A stretch of DNA of 64,000 bases from Moesziomyces globuligerus (taxonomy: Eukaryota > Basidiomycota > Ustilaginomycetes > Ustilaginales > Ustilaginaceae): contig JARVLF010000015.1 in the NCBI GenBank assembly GCA_030849465.1, forward strand, positions 2,170,001-2,234,000, given 5' to 3'. The notes under the pieces are model-generated. The model did not search any database and was not told the DNA's origin. It worked only from the letters and a program-made list of their open reading frames with translations. The position numbers and the translations under genes are program-made. Shown one piece after another: positions 10,989 through 20,766 of this stretch. Within the stretch, counting starts at the first letter, position 1. Each line of letters begins with the position of its first letter.

Positions 10989-11339
10989 TCGCTGTGTCGC
11001 TTGCACGTCGAGCCGGAAAGTATCACCATGACATTCTCACGCTTTGCAATATCAGATGTACTTGTACCCACAGCAGTTCAGACGTGGAAGCGTCCTCCGA
11101 TCCAAGTCCGAAATGCGGTGGGGTGAGGCGGTGTTCGAGTGAAGCTGGAAGGAAGATGGAGAGAGCTACTGGATCAGGGTCTGCTAGAAATTTCGGAAAT
11201 CGGAGTCAGGAATGTGCTTTCCCGGTGGAGGACTTCGGCTCAGCCACGGCATCCCAAGGCTTCCTTGGCAAGTACCTCGTCATCTCTTCCTACACGATCC
11301 ACCTTCCTCAATCGGTCATCGGACAGAGTAAACGCCACG
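10989..11339. other. Spacer between TAF1 and the GCFC gene
   Basis: A 351-bp tandem spacer. It must hold the TAF1 terminator region and the promoter of the next gene. An AT-rich GAAATTTCGG element stands at 11187-11196. I see no gene in it. Confidence 0.65.
11187..11196. promoter_or_regulatory. GAAATTTCGG element upstream of the GCFC gene
   Basis: The sequence GAAATTTCGG lies about 145 bp before the start codon of the GCFC-family gene. It matches the core found upstream of UTP25/LSG1, RPL35 and TAD3 in this window. A regulatory role is inferred only from this recurrence. Confidence 0.35.
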
Positions 11340-14078
11340 ATGAGCGACGGCGACATCGCTGGGGGCGGAGCGAGCTTTGTGAAGCGGAGGAAGCCCAAGG
11401 TCGCGGCGACGCGCCTCTCGTCGACGTACGACGAGCCCGAGCCGCAGTCTCCCATGCCCGGGAGCTCTTCAAGGCCGACGGCAGCTCACGATGGATCGAG
11501 AGACTCGACACCACGTCAGCTGTTGTCGCGCGGCGGCTCGGATGAAGAGCCGGAAGCAGACCTAGGAGGCGTCGTCTTCCGCTCCCGGGCCAAGGGAGCA
11601 CGCAGCACCCCCACCTCGACCACAGGCTCCTCCTCCAGAGCACAAACACAGCGGGATCGGATCAACGACGAAGAGAAGCAGAGCGAAGAGGATGGAGTTG
11701 ATGGCCCGGCAATCGAAGTCCGACGCAAGACTCGCAGACCGGGCGCCGCCATGTCGGCGCTCTCGTCCAGCTCAGCTGCAGCACCCAGGAGATCAACACC
11801 TCTGCGTCCGACCGCCTTCAAGGACATGACCGCACACGCACAAGACGATGCCGAAGCTGCGAATGGGTCGCAGTCGCTGTACACGTCCAAGTATCTGGAA
11901 GAGCTGCGCACGTCCACCCCGACCGCCCGATCGCGGCTCCACAGCCCATCACCCTCTCTCCCCGGTCCCGGCACGCTGATGGACGATCCGATGACCGCGC
12001 CATCCTCCCGGCCCGGCTTCGCCCACGTCGAAGATGACGATGCGCTGGCTCGCAGCAAGTTCGCCGCCGACTTTGAACACGATGCCATCCCGAGCGAGAG
12101 CGTCATCCGCGCAGCCAAGGAGAAGCGCGCCAAGCTTCGTGCTGCCGCCGCCACCGCCGCCAGCGCCGCCAGCTCGACGGATGCGGCGTCGGAGGACTTT
12201 ATCTCGCTTGCACCCTTCTCTCGCCCGTCCGCAGTGCAGGCCTACAGCGCGATGGAGGTGGACACGGACCCGCATCCGCATTCGCGGCTGCAGCGGGAGG
12301 AGGATGAGTTCGGAGACGGCGAGGACGAGTTCGCCGAGTTCACGGGAGCGACGGAGCGCCTGCCGATCGGCGAGAAGGCCGAGCAGGAGTACGAGCAGCG
12401 GCAGCGGCGCCAGATGGAAGCCGCGGTGCGCGGGGATTTCGACGAAGACGCCACACCGGGTGGTGTGGTGGAAGAGATGGACGAGGACGAGGAGGAGTGG
12501 GAGCGGTCGCAGCTGCGACGCACGCAGCCATCGTCCGGCGCAGGGCGTTCGCGCGAGCCATCGCCGTACCCCGTCGCGCCGATCCCGGACGCCGTGCCCG
12601 TGCCGACGGTCGGCACGTGTTCGACGCGGCTGCAGCTGACGCTCCGTGCGCTCGAGCAGAGCGTTGCGGCAGCGGAGGCGGTGATGGTCTCGACGAGCCG
12701 TGAGCTCGAGATGCTGGACGCCGCCGAGGCCGAGAACAAGCTCGACGTCACCGCTGTCGAGGACAAGGCGAGCTGGTTCGGCGAGCTCGATGCGTTCGTC
12801 GTCAGCCTCGCGCGCTTCATGGCCGAAAAGGGGGCCAAGGTGGATGAGGTCGAGGCCGAGGCGGTGGGCGTGCTGGCTCGGCGGGCAGCGATGCTAGCGC
12901 GCGCACGCGGGCGGTGGATGGACTCGCTCTGGACCACCGCTTTCGAGCTTGCTCCCAGCACATCGCTCGTCACCATCGAGAGCGACGGAGACGACGATGG
13001 TGAAGCTGGCGATGTCGGTAGTCTCGGAGGCGATGAAGCGGAATGTGCTCTGCGACTGGAGGAGCTCACGCCGGCAGATCAGATGTCGTTGGACCTTGCG
13101 CAGCGCGAGATCCTCGACCGTCTGGAAGCCGTCTTCGCGGACGTGCAGGCGCGCGAGTATCTCGATCCGATCGCAATGGTCGATACCAGCGGCTCGGACG
13201 GCTTTTCGTCCGGGCACAGCTTGCTGCGCGGTGCGGCGGTGGTGGACTGGGCGACGCTGCATCCGCGCAGTGTGGTGGCGCGGTTCGAGGAGTGGCGACG
13301 TCGATATCCGGACGAGTACGCGCAGGTGTGGGGCGGTCTATCCGTCGGGCAGATTTGGGAGTTCTATGCGCGTCTGGAGCTCGTACCCTGGGATGGCTTT
13401 CGGCGTTGCTCTCGGGCTGGGTGGACAGCGGGTGGTGAGGCGGTGGCGCACTTGCGCTGGTTCGCGGGTGCATCCGAGTACACGGAGCGCGCCACACGAC
13501 GCGGCCAAGACGCCGTCGGCGGCGACGACGAAGTTCTCGCCACGCTCGTGGCCAACGTGCTCGTCCCCAAGCTCCTGGCCCTGCTCGAGCGAGGCGTGTT
13601 CTGCGTCTGGTCCGAAAGCGAGGTGGCGCAGCTGGTTCAGATGCTCGACGTTGTGCAGACCGTGTTGGGCGAGACGCACGCGAGGTTCGTCAGTCTACTG
13701 GACAAAGTCATGGGTGTCTATGCGACGCAGATCCAAAGACTCCAGGAGGTGGTATCTGGCCTGCAAGCAGGACGAGCAGAGGGGTGGGCTGCGGAACAGC
13801 TGCTACACCATCTCCTGAGGCTGTTGCGCAATATCGTCTTGCTGGAAAGCGTGATCAAGCCTTCTAGTTCCGCCGACTCTGCGATCGTCGTCATGCGGAC
13901 CCGCCTCGTCCATCTCGTCGAACAACTCACCGTCCAAGTCGTGCAGCCGATCCTCACGCACCTCTCTCGATCGCCCGCGACGCTACCCTTAGCATCGAAC
14001 CTACGCCAGTCACTCATCTCGACCCTCCCTCCATCCATCACCGCGCACTCGTCCACACTAGCCTCGCTTGCATCCTAG
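11340..14078 (+). CDS. GCFC/Ntr2-family splicing factor (PAXBP1/ILP1-like)
   Basis: A 912-residue protein of the GCFC family (GCFC2/PAXBP1, plant ILP1, yeast Ntr2), members of which act in release and disassembly of the intron-lariat spliceosome. Support comes from the basic start SFVKRRKPK, the long acidic and Ser-rich first half, predicted helices around residues 420-560, and the GCFC-domain segment near residues 630-680 (VDWATLHPRSVV, FEEWRRRYPDEY, LELVPWDGF). I chose the ATG at 11340. The frame is open 67 codons further upstream, but that stretch looks like leader and contains the AAATTT element. The stop is only about 90 bp from the convergent UTP25 stop. Family assignment is fairly sure; exact orthology (Ntr2 or GCFC2) is not. 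Confidence 0.85.
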   Translation: MSDGDIAGGGASFVKRRKPKVAATRLSSTYDEPEPQSPMPGSSSRPTAAHDGSRDSTPRQLLSRGGSDEEPEADLGGVVFRSRAKGARSTPTSTTGSSSRAQTQRDRINDEEKQSEEDGVDGPAIEVRRKTRRPGAAMSALSSSSAAAPRRSTPLRPTAFKDMTAHAQDDAEAANGSQSLYTSKYLEELRTSTPTARSRLHSPSPSLPGPGTLMDDPMTAPSSRPGFAHVEDDDALARSKFAADFEHDAIPSESVIRAAKEKRAKLRAAAATAASAASSTDAASEDFISLAPFSRPSAVQAYSAMEVDTDPHPHSRLQREEDEFGDGEDEFAEFTGATERLPIGEKAEQEYEQRQRRQMEAAVRGDFDEDATPGGVVEEMDEDEEEWERSQLRRTQPSSGAGRSREPSPYPVAPIPDAVPVPTVGTCSTRLQLTLRALEQSVAAAEAVMVSTSRELEMLDAAEAENKLDVTAVEDKASWFGELDAFVVSLARFMAEKGAKVDEVEAEAVGVLARRAAMLARARGRWMDSLWTTAFELAPSTSLVTIESDGDDDGEAGDVGSLGGDEAECALRLEELTPADQMSLDLAQREILDRLEAVFADVQAREYLDPIAMVDTSGSDGFSSGHSLLRGAAVVDWATLHPRSVVARFEEWRRRYPDEYAQVWGGLSVGQIWEFYARLELVPWDGFRRCSRAGWTAGGEAVAHLRWFAGASEYTERATRRGQDAVGGDDEVLATLVANVLVPKLLALLERGVFCVWSESEVAQLVQMLDVVQTVLGETHARFVSLLDKVMGVYATQIQRLQEVVSGLQAGRAEGWAAEQLLHHLLRLLRNIVLLESVIKPSSSADSAIVVMRTRLVHLVEQLTVQVVQPILTHLSRSPATLPLASNLRQSLISTLPPSITAHSSTLASLAS

Positions 14079-14169
14079 ACGACTACACTCTCGATACCAG
14101 CAACGATTACCACGGCGTCCCTGACGCCTTTTTCTTATTCCGGTTCCTCGCTTCAGAGGTGAAAGAGCA

Positions 14170-16293
14170 TCAGACGAACTTCCAGGTGGCTTTATCCTGG
14201 GAGACCATATCCGCAGCCTGTTTGGAGCCGACGACCTTGTCGAGTGGAATCATGTCGTACCTGCTGTAGACGACGTAGGCAGCGACGTCGTTTGGATCGA
14301 CCTCGTCCTCGTGCTCGTCTGTGCGGCCGTTTGCGAGGTCGCCCTTGGTGATGAAGGGGAACTCGAGGAACTCGGCGAAGAACGCTGCGTTCTGGGGCAG
14401 CTGGTAGAAGACGACGGTCTTTACGCCGCGGAGCTTGAAGCGTCGGTAGAAGTGGGCGCGTTCGGTGAGGAGGAGGAAACGCTTCTTGCCGCTGAAGAAC
14501 GCCTCGCGTGCGCGGCGGATGTCCTTGGGCGTCGAGTACTCGGAGATGGACGTGTACGAGAGGTTGGCCGTCTCGCCGGGACGACGCTGCTCGTTGTGCG
14601 CGCGGAGAAAGTCGTCCAAGCGAACAAAGTCAAAGTAGCTCGGCACGACGATGAGCGTATGGCTGCTCGACACGGCCGACTTGCTGAGCTGCGCCAGCGT
14701 CTTGGTGGTGAAGTGCTGGAAGCGCAAGTCGGGCTCTGCGTGGACATTGGCAGCTTCGAAGCGCGTAAAGGTCTGTCTGACCCCGCTGACGACCCTGCTC
14801 ATTTGCGCCTCGGCCTGCGTCGTCTGCGAAAGCGTCCGCACCTTACCCGCCACATTGACCAGCGTGTGGTTGTACATGGAGCGAAGTGCGGGGAAGTCGT
14901 GGGCGGACAGGAGGATCGACTGGCGAAACATGGCGGCGCGGTTGTCGAGGTACCACTGCTTGACGCGCGAAAAGTCGGTATCGCGACTCTGGCGCGGGAT
15001 CTGGTTGAGACGCTCGAGGACAAACTCGAGATGGTCCCAGTTCTGCATGCTGACGACGTCGGTCTGATCGACGATGAGCATCTCGATGCTCGAGAGGAAG
15101 TCGCAATCGCCACCGTCCTTCTCGATGCCCAACCTGAGCCCGAGCGGCGAAGCTACGATGACATCCGAGTCGTAAAAGCCCGAAAAGAGCTTGAGCGACT
15201 TGCGCGTCACCTTGAGCCCGAGCTTGAACGAGTCGTCGATGTTGCCGGCAAAGTTGGCAATGTGGTCCTCGGGATACTTGGCCGCGACGGCCGGATCGGC
15301 GAGCTTGTCGACCGCACCCTCGGGCAGCTTGTACTCCTTGTTGAAGCGCGCCTTGTTGTCCACCTGGGAGCAGAGGCTGAATTTGGTCATGAGCTCGACC
15401 CACTCGAGGGCGGCGTTGCGGAAGGGCAGCAGCACGAGCACCTTGGGCCTCGTGAAGCCCTGGTCGCGCAGATCCACCTCTTCCGCGTCGCCCGCTGCGC
15501 CGGCGGCGAGCTTGGCGAGCTTCTCGTTGTTCTTGAGCACCCTGCGGCGCGTCTTGGCCACGTGCGACATGGCGTGCATGGCGAGCGCCTCGCGGTACTG
15601 CGCACGGTCGCGCAGCGCCACGTTGGCATCGCACAGGTCGGCATAGCTGCCGAGCGTGGTGGCGAGCGCCTTGTGCAGCGCGGTGGGCTCGGCGTACTTT
15701 TTGGAGGTGTAGGCGTTGAACGCATCGAGCACCTTGACCTGCGGCTGGCCTGGGTAATGCTGGGTGTCGAAGTCAGGCAGCGCTGGTTTGGAGACGGCGG
15801 TGGTGGTGGGGAGGGCGGGGAGCGCCGAGCGCGAGGTGGACCAGGTGAGCGATTTGACCGATTCGGGCAGCTTGGCGATGGCTTGCGCGTGCGGACCTTC
15901 GCTGCCAAAGTGCGCATCGAAGGCAGTGAGTTGCTTGGCCTTGGCCAGCTTCGTGGATGCGGACGAGGGGGCGTCGCCGCCGTTCAAGAGCTCGTCATCT
16001 TCATCGTCCGACACCTCGCCAACAAGCTCGTTCTGACTTTGAGACTTTGTGGGCGATGATGACGTGGGTGCGGAAGCGGACTTGGAGCGCTTCGAAGGCG
16101 AGGCAGACGCAGATGCGGAAGCGGAAGCGGAAGCAGAAGAGGAGGTGCTCGAGGTGGACGCGGTGGCTTGTTGGGCAGCGACGGCCTTGCGGGTGATCTT
16201 GTCGTAGTGGGTGAGGTTGGAGGCGCGCTGGCGCTTTCCTGGCCTGGCTGCGCTGACGTTGATGAGGGTGAGCAGCTTGAGAGTCGGATCCAT
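14170..16293 (-). CDS. UTP25: UTP25, small-subunit processome protein (DEF family)
   Basis: This encodes the U3 snoRNP-associated protein Utp25 (animal digestive organ expansion factor), a nucleolar factor needed for early pre-18S rRNA cleavage. The 707-residue length fits the family. Residues 1-130 are Ser-rich and acidic. The conserved UTP25 domain begins near residue 278 with FTRPKVLVLLPFR, then DSDVIVASPLGLR, MLIVDQTDVVSMQNWDHL, FVRLDDFL and ISEYSTPKDIRRARE. The fold resembles a DEAD-box helicase, but the ATPase motifs are degenerate, as known for the family. The gene is divergent from LSG1 with a 463-bp shared promoter region, so two ribosome-assembly genes may be co-regulated. Confidence 0.93.
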   Translation of the reverse strand: MDPTLKLLTLINVSAARPGKRQRASNLTHYDKITRKAVAAQQATASTSSTSSSASASASASASASPSKRSKSASAPTSSSPTKSQSQNELVGEVSDDEDDELLNGGDAPSSASTKLAKAKQLTAFDAHFGSEGPHAQAIAKLPESVKSLTWSTSRSALPALPTTTAVSKPALPDFDTQHYPGQPQVKVLDAFNAYTSKKYAEPTALHKALATTLGSYADLCDANVALRDRAQYREALAMHAMSHVAKTRRRVLKNNEKLAKLAAGAAGDAEEVDLRDQGFTRPKVLVLLPFRNAALEWVELMTKFSLCSQVDNKARFNKEYKLPEGAVDKLADPAVAAKYPEDHIANFAGNIDDSFKLGLKVTRKSLKLFSGFYDSDVIVASPLGLRLGIEKDGGDCDFLSSIEMLIVDQTDVVSMQNWDHLEFVLERLNQIPRQSRDTDFSRVKQWYLDNRAAMFRQSILLSAHDFPALRSMYNHTLVNVAGKVRTLSQTTQAEAQMSRVVSGVRQTFTRFEAANVHAEPDLRFQHFTTKTLAQLSKSAVSSSHTLIVVPSYFDFVRLDDFLRAHNEQRRPGETANLSYTSISEYSTPKDIRRAREAFFSGKKRFLLLTERAHFYRRFKLRGVKTVVFYQLPQNAAFFAEFLEFPFITKGDLANGRTDEHEDEVDPNDVAAYVVYSRYDMIPLDKVVGSKQAADMVSQDKATWKFV

Positions 16294-16756
16294 GGCTGCA
16301 AGCTGCTGTGCTGGGGATGAGGTGGTGGACGATGGTCAGACGGGCGTCGAGAGCCGGGTTGGGTCGACTGTGCCCTGGGCTGCAGCCAACTTTTGTGGTT
16401 GCAGGCTCCGATGGGCGAACCCTTGAACTTGGTTCAAGAAGAAGAAATGCGAAAAAGCCCAAAAACAAAAAGCGAGCAGCTGTTTAGGCGTGTGTGGAGG
16501 ACGGCTTCTCCGAAAAATTTCGCAATTCCATTTTGGCTTTTTTTTGCATGTCGGCGGCTGAGGAGAGAGAGGAGCTGGCTTGGCTCAGTCTTCTCAGCGT
16601 GAGCCGACTGACGCTGCAATGTGAATCTGCCGCCGCCGCCGCTGACTGCGAACTGGCTTGGCCCAGATGCTATCCGGTGGCTGCAAGCATCGCTCTACCA
16701 TCATCACGAGTTTGTTGCATCACACACGGCTCACGGCTCGCCCGCATTCCCCCACC
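16294..16756. promoter_or_regulatory. Bidirectional promoter of UTP25 and LSG1
   Basis: A 463-bp region between divergent start codons. It holds an AT-rich CGAAAAATTTCG element (16511-16522) in otherwise GC-rich DNA and a run of T at about 16539-16545. There is no gene. Shared regulation of the two ribosome-biogenesis genes is inferred from the arrangement. Confidence 0.6.
16511..16522. promoter_or_regulatory. CGAAAAATTTCG element (RRPE-like)
   Basis: This AT-rich near-palindrome resembles the ribosomal-RNA-processing element of yeast (core AAAAATTT). It sits about 218 bp from the UTP25 start and 235 bp from the LSG1 start. Both neighbours are ribosome-assembly genes, which fits, but binding is not shown. 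Confidence 0.45.
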
Positions 16757-18823
16757 ATGCCGCTCGCCCAGTCCAAGAACACCGTCGGCTTGGGCCGCGC
16801 CATCCTCAACCGCAGGGCCAAGGAAGCCAAGCAGCGCAACCAGACCGAGTTCCACACCACCGACATCAACAACTACGGCTCGGTCTCCAACCTCCGCTCC
16901 GTCACCCACGAGGGCGATCTCGAGGAGTTCCTCAACACCGCCTCCCTCGCAGATGCTGACTTCACCGCAGAGCGCCGCAACGGTGGCGTCACCGTCATCA
17001 CCGCGCCCAACCGCGAGCGCACCCGACACAACCCCTATCTGCTCACCGGCCAGGAGGAGCAGGAGGTGCTCAAGAAGCACGTCCAGAACAAGGAGCGTCT
17101 GCGCGTGCCCCGACGTCCAGAGTGGACCAGCGCCACCACCCGTGCGCAGCTCGAGCGCGCAGAGAAGGACGGCTTCCTCGAGTGGAGGCGCGGCCTCGCT
17201 CAGCTCCAGGAAGGCGTCGGCCTCGTCCTCACCCCCTTCGAACGCAACCTCGAGGTCTGGCGCCAGCTCTGGCGTGTCATCGAGCGCAGCCACCTCGTCG
17301 TCCAGATCGTAGACGCCAGGAATCCGCTCCGCTTCAGATGCGAGGACCTCGAAAAGTACGTAGCCAGCCTCGGCATCGGTTCCACAAACGGCATCGAATA
17401 CCTCGACGAAAACTCCGATCTCAGGGGCCCCAGGAGGAACTTGCTGCTCATCAACAAGGCCGATCTGCTCGACGACCAGCAGAGGAAGCACTGGGCCGAG
17501 TACTTTGACGCGCAAGGCATCCAGTACGCCTTCTTCAGTGCCGCCAACGCCGCTGCCATCCAGCTCGCAAGAGCCGAGGAGGAGGAGAGGCTCCGTCTCG
17601 AACAGCTCAAGCTCGAGCGCGGCAGCGACGACGACGACGACGACGACGAGGACGATGAGGAAGACCAAGATGATGACGACCAAGACGACGAGGAGGACGA
17701 GCAAGCATCAGAAGAGGCCGCACCTCAACAGGCCGCTGACCAGGCCGAGGCGCCGCACGCCGAGCCCGCACATGTCGATGCCGCCACGGCCACGGCCCAG
17801 ACCACGCTCTCTCCGAACCGCGACCCCACGCGCGTGCTCAACGTGCTCGAGCTCGAGGAGCTCTTCATGGCGTGTGCGCCGCCGCTCGACACGTTTGCCA
17901 TCGACGACCAGCCTGCGCCCTCCAAGCTGGTCGTGGGTCTGGTCGGCTACCCGAACGTGGGCAAGTCGTCGACGATCAATGCGTTGCTGGGCGAAAAGAA
18001 GGTGTCGGTCTCGTCGACGCCCGGCAAGACCAAGCACTTCCAGACCATCCACCTCTCGCCCACCACCGTCCTCTGCGACTGTCCCGGTCTCGTCTTCCCG
18101 CAGTTCGCCACCACCTCTGCCGAGCTCGTCTGCGATGGCGTGTTGCCGATCGACCAGATGCGCGAGTACACGGCGCCGGCCGAACTGGTTGCCAAGCGCA
18201 TCCCCAAGGACATTGTAGAGGGCACCTACGGTATTCGCATCGACACGCTTACGGAAGAAGAGGGTGGTAACGGTGTGCCGACGGGGCTCGAGATGCTGAC
18301 GGCGTATGCGGTCGCTCGTGGATACACACGTCAGGGGCAGGGTAATCCGGACGAGTCGCGCGCCGTCAGGTACGTGCTCAAGGACTACGTCAACGCCAAG
18401 CTGCTGTATGGCAATCCGCCTCCTGGCGTGGATGCGGATGCGTACAATGCGGCGCAGCGCGAGAGGGCGCGTGCGGCGCTCGCGGGCAGGAAGTACGATC
18501 CCTCAACCGCGCACCTCGCCGAACACGCCGACGATCTCGAGGCCGAGCTCGACGCAGAGCTCGCCCAACTGACGAGCAACAAGGGTCCCAGACAGTCGGC
18601 CAAGTCCAAGGCGCTCGATTCCGCCTTCTTCGACACCATGGCTTCGTCCAAGCCCACCATCGTCGGCCGTACCGGCTTGCCCACAAAGGCGATTCAGGGC
18701 AGGATCGCTAACGACGGCAGCGTCATCAAGCCCGACGCCCGTGCTCAGGCCCAGGCAGGCGGCAAGAAGCACAACAAGGCCAACAAGCGCAAGAAGCAGC
18801 GCTCCGGCGCCGGCTTCGACTAG
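16757..18823 (+). CDS. LSG1: LSG1, cytoplasmic 60S-maturation GTPase
   Basis: Lsg1 is the circularly permuted GTPase that releases the export adaptor Nmd3 from pre-60S subunits in the cytoplasm. The 688-residue protein starts at the ATG at 16757, which gives the family N-terminus with LGRAILNRR. The G motifs appear in permuted order: G4 (NKAD, near 232) comes before G1 (GYPNVGKSS, near 396-404), the switch TPGKTKHFQT, and G3 (DCPGL, near 440). A long Asp/Glu tract separates the two halves (about 290-320), a normal site for an acidic insertion. The tail is Lys-rich. It is divergent from UTP25 and convergent with the mL49 gene. Confidence 0.97.
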   Translation: MPLAQSKNTVGLGRAILNRRAKEAKQRNQTEFHTTDINNYGSVSNLRSVTHEGDLEEFLNTASLADADFTAERRNGGVTVITAPNRERTRHNPYLLTGQEEQEVLKKHVQNKERLRVPRRPEWTSATTRAQLERAEKDGFLEWRRGLAQLQEGVGLVLTPFERNLEVWRQLWRVIERSHLVVQIVDARNPLRFRCEDLEKYVASLGIGSTNGIEYLDENSDLRGPRRNLLLINKADLLDDQQRKHWAEYFDAQGIQYAFFSAANAAAIQLARAEEEERLRLEQLKLERGSDDDDDDDEDDEEDQDDDDQDDEEDEQASEEAAPQQAADQAEAPHAEPAHVDAATATAQTTLSPNRDPTRVLNVLELEELFMACAPPLDTFAIDDQPAPSKLVVGLVGYPNVGKSSTINALLGEKKVSVSSTPGKTKHFQTIHLSPTTVLCDCPGLVFPQFATTSAELVCDGVLPIDQMREYTAPAELVAKRIPKDIVEGTYGIRIDTLTEEEGGNGVPTGLEMLTAYAVARGYTRQGQGNPDESRAVRYVLKDYVNAKLLYGNPPPGVDADAYNAAQRERARAALAGRKYDPSTAHLAEHADDLEAELDAELAQLTSNKGPRQSAKSKALDSAFFDTMASSKPTIVGRTGLPTKAIQGRIANDGSVIKPDARAQAQAGGKKHNKANKRKKQRSGAGFD

Positions 18824-19018
18824 CTCCCCTCCCTTTCGTCGGTTTTATCCTCAGCTTTCTGACTAAAAGTGTGCGGGGTACTCAATGCACTTTTAGCTCC
18901 GTGATGACTTGGCAGAGCTGTTGAGTCGGGGAGGTTGGAAAGGCGAGCATTCGAAAAGTGTGTGAGAGAAGCAGATAGGATTGGGGGGGCTAAGAGTACA
19001 TGGAGTGGAATGTGGTTG

Positions 19019-19606
19019 TTAGAAGCCTCTGGATTCGAGGAAGGCTCTGACTTCGGATACGCGGTTGCCACGGATCTTGAGTTTGCCTGCGGAGGTGACT
19101 TTGGCCTGGGCTACGGGTTGGAGGTACGAGGGGTTGGCGGTGGTGGGGATGAGTTTGCGGCCAGGTTTTGGGCGGAGCGGTTTCTTGTTGACGCGCAGCG
19201 GGCTATCGGGGTTGATGAGTTCCGGGTTGGAGGCAGCGTACGTGTCGGCGAGGAACACCTCGAGGTCCGACTTGAGGTCGTTGACCGAACCCTGGATCTT
19301 GCGCACCTCGGTCATGGTGCGCGTGCCGCCGTTGCGCACGTCGGTGTACACGGGCAGACTGTCCAGCGTCTTGCCCACGCGCGGCACAAAGTAGCTGTAT
19401 CGAACCGCAGTAGGTCCTCCCGCTTCCTCCTGCGCTTCCGACCCTTCCGACACGGCCGACACGGACGACTCGGCCGACGAGGCGGTGCTGGACGAGGTGG
19501 TGTTGAAGCGAACACCGAGCGGAAGCTTGCTGGTCGAGGCGTAGGAAGTCGATGCAGCCGAATGGCGCAGTGCGGAGCGCAGAGTCGTTCGCAGCATGCT
19601 CGTCAT
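19019..19606 (-). CDS. IMG2: Mitochondrial large-subunit ribosomal protein mL49 (Img2 type)
   Basis: A 195-residue protein with a Ser/Thr/Arg-rich, acid-poor N-terminus (residues 1-40), typical of a mitochondrial presequence. The conserved part runs from YFVPRVGKTLDSLPVYTD through VRKIQGSVNDLKSDLEVFL and ends in a short basic KIRGNRVSEVRAFLESRGF segment, which matches the mL49/Img2 family. I chose the ATG at 19606 because the presequence starts there; the frame is open 34 codons further, but that part overlaps the promoter shared with SSS1. The LSG1 stop is about 195 bp away, tail to tail. Confidence 0.88.
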   Translation of the reverse strand: MTSMLRTTLRSALRHSAASTSYASTSKLPLGVRFNTTSSSTASSAESSVSAVSEGSEAQEEAGGPTAVRYSYFVPRVGKTLDSLPVYTDVRNGGTRTMTEVRKIQGSVNDLKSDLEVFLADTYAASNPELINPDSPLRVNKKPLRPKPGRKLIPTTANPSYLQPVAQAKVTSAGKLKIRGNRVSEVRAFLESRGF

Positions 19607-20042
19607 GGTACCTCCAGATATCGATCGAGCTGTGAGGGTGGGATCAAGTACGAGGTATGAGGTGACAGAAGATGATGGTGTCGGTGAGGAGTGGAATCTT
19701 TCTTCCAAGCTTCAACGCAGAAAAATCGAGCTTACCAGGCTGAGCCAACATCGGATCCGTTTTTAGACTGTCGAAATGTTACACCTCCCAAAGTACCGTG
19801 TCCGAGTCTGGGTCTAGGTGCTGGATGCGGAGTAAAGGCGTGGCGAAGCTTTGGAGCGCACAGAGAGAGTGTCGGTTGCGGCGAATTGGGCCAATCGACG
19901 TGGCGCCCTCAAGCCAGCTTGCGAAGATGCAGCGCAACACCCTCGCATGGCCAGAGGCCAACAACGCCCCATCGCCTACCCCTCCTCCTCCTCTCCCCTC
20001 GTATCGCTTTTGCCCGTCTCGACCCACAAGCTTTCAGCAATC
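19607..20042. other. Divergent promoter region between mL49 and SSS1
   Basis: A 436-bp region between divergent start codons. C/T-rich runs stand just before the SSS1 start. No gene and no clear TATA box are seen. Confidence 0.6.
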
Positions 20043-20766
20043 ATGTCGGATACCATCAAGGAGATCGTCGACATCCCCCAGAACTTCTTCCGCGAGGGAA
20101 CACACTTTGTCAACCGATGCACAAAGCCTAACCGCAAAGGTTCGTCGCTCCTCTTCCACACCCGGTCTGCGGCCATGTCGGCTTGCGCAGCAACGCTCAG
20201 CAACGCTCAGCTGTACACAGGCGACCATCAGCGGCATGTCTGGGCAGACTGTTCCAATGTTGCGTGCGAGTCAGATTGTACTGACCTTGACTTGTCTTGG
20301 CATGCGAGCAGAGTACATCCAGATCTGCAGGGCCGTCGGCATGGGCTTCGTCGTCATGGGCTTCATCGGTTACTTTGTCAAGCTCGTACGTTCCATCCCG
20401 GTCAGCCTCAGTCGTTCTCAGCCGAAAAGCCACCCGCTTACACCTCCCTTGCCTTGTCGACTTTCGATGCTACGCTGCAAACAGATCCACATCCCAATCC
20501 ACTCGATCGTAAGTCCACCCCACCCGCCTTGGTCTTCTCGCGCGCCCTCATGCTTGACCTACTGACGCACCTTGTCTCCCTTTCAATCTGCACCGCTTCC
20601 TTGCTCTCTACGACACCGTTCGTCCATGCAACAGCTCGTGTAAGTTCCAACAATCTACCTCGGTCCACCACAAGACCCTTGTGCGGATTCATGCTGACTT
20701 GGACTGCTCTTGACATTGCCTTGCTCTCCGCACCTCGCTCAATGGCGATACAGTGGTGGCGCCTGA
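20043..20766 (+). CDS. SSS1: Sec61 gamma subunit (Sss1) of the ER translocon, spliced
   Basis: This is the small tail-anchored subunit of the Sec61 channel. Five exons give a 70-residue protein: 20043-20139, 20312-20385, 20485-20508, 20635-20639 and 20754-20766. The junctions restore the family exactly. Exon 1 ends in NRCTKPNRK, exon 2 carries EYIQICRAVGMGFVVMGF and the membrane segment, exon 3 gives IHIPIHSI, and exons 4-5 give LVGGA before the stop. Introns start with GTTCGT, GTACGT, GTAAGT and GTAAGT; TACTGAC branch sites are visible in introns 1 and 3. Exon 4 is only 5 nt. If the last intron were retained, the protein would end IHIPIHSILV, as in budding yeast. The gene is divergent from mL49 and convergent with RPL35. 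Confidence 0.95.
20635..20639 (+). other. SSS1: Five-nucleotide micro-exon of SSS1
   Basis: The exon CTCGT lies between an ACAG acceptor and a GTAAGT donor. Joined to the 3' exon beginning TGGTGG it completes Leu-Val-Gly-Gly-Ala and a stop codon, matching the usual Sec61 gamma C-terminus. Reading through the donor gives a stop after Leu-Val instead. Confidence 0.75.

Noticed and set aside
14311..16059. 582-codon plus-strand frame opposite UTP25
   Set aside because: It is the antisense of a strongly conserved gene; stop codons are rare on the opposite strand of GC-rich coding DNA.
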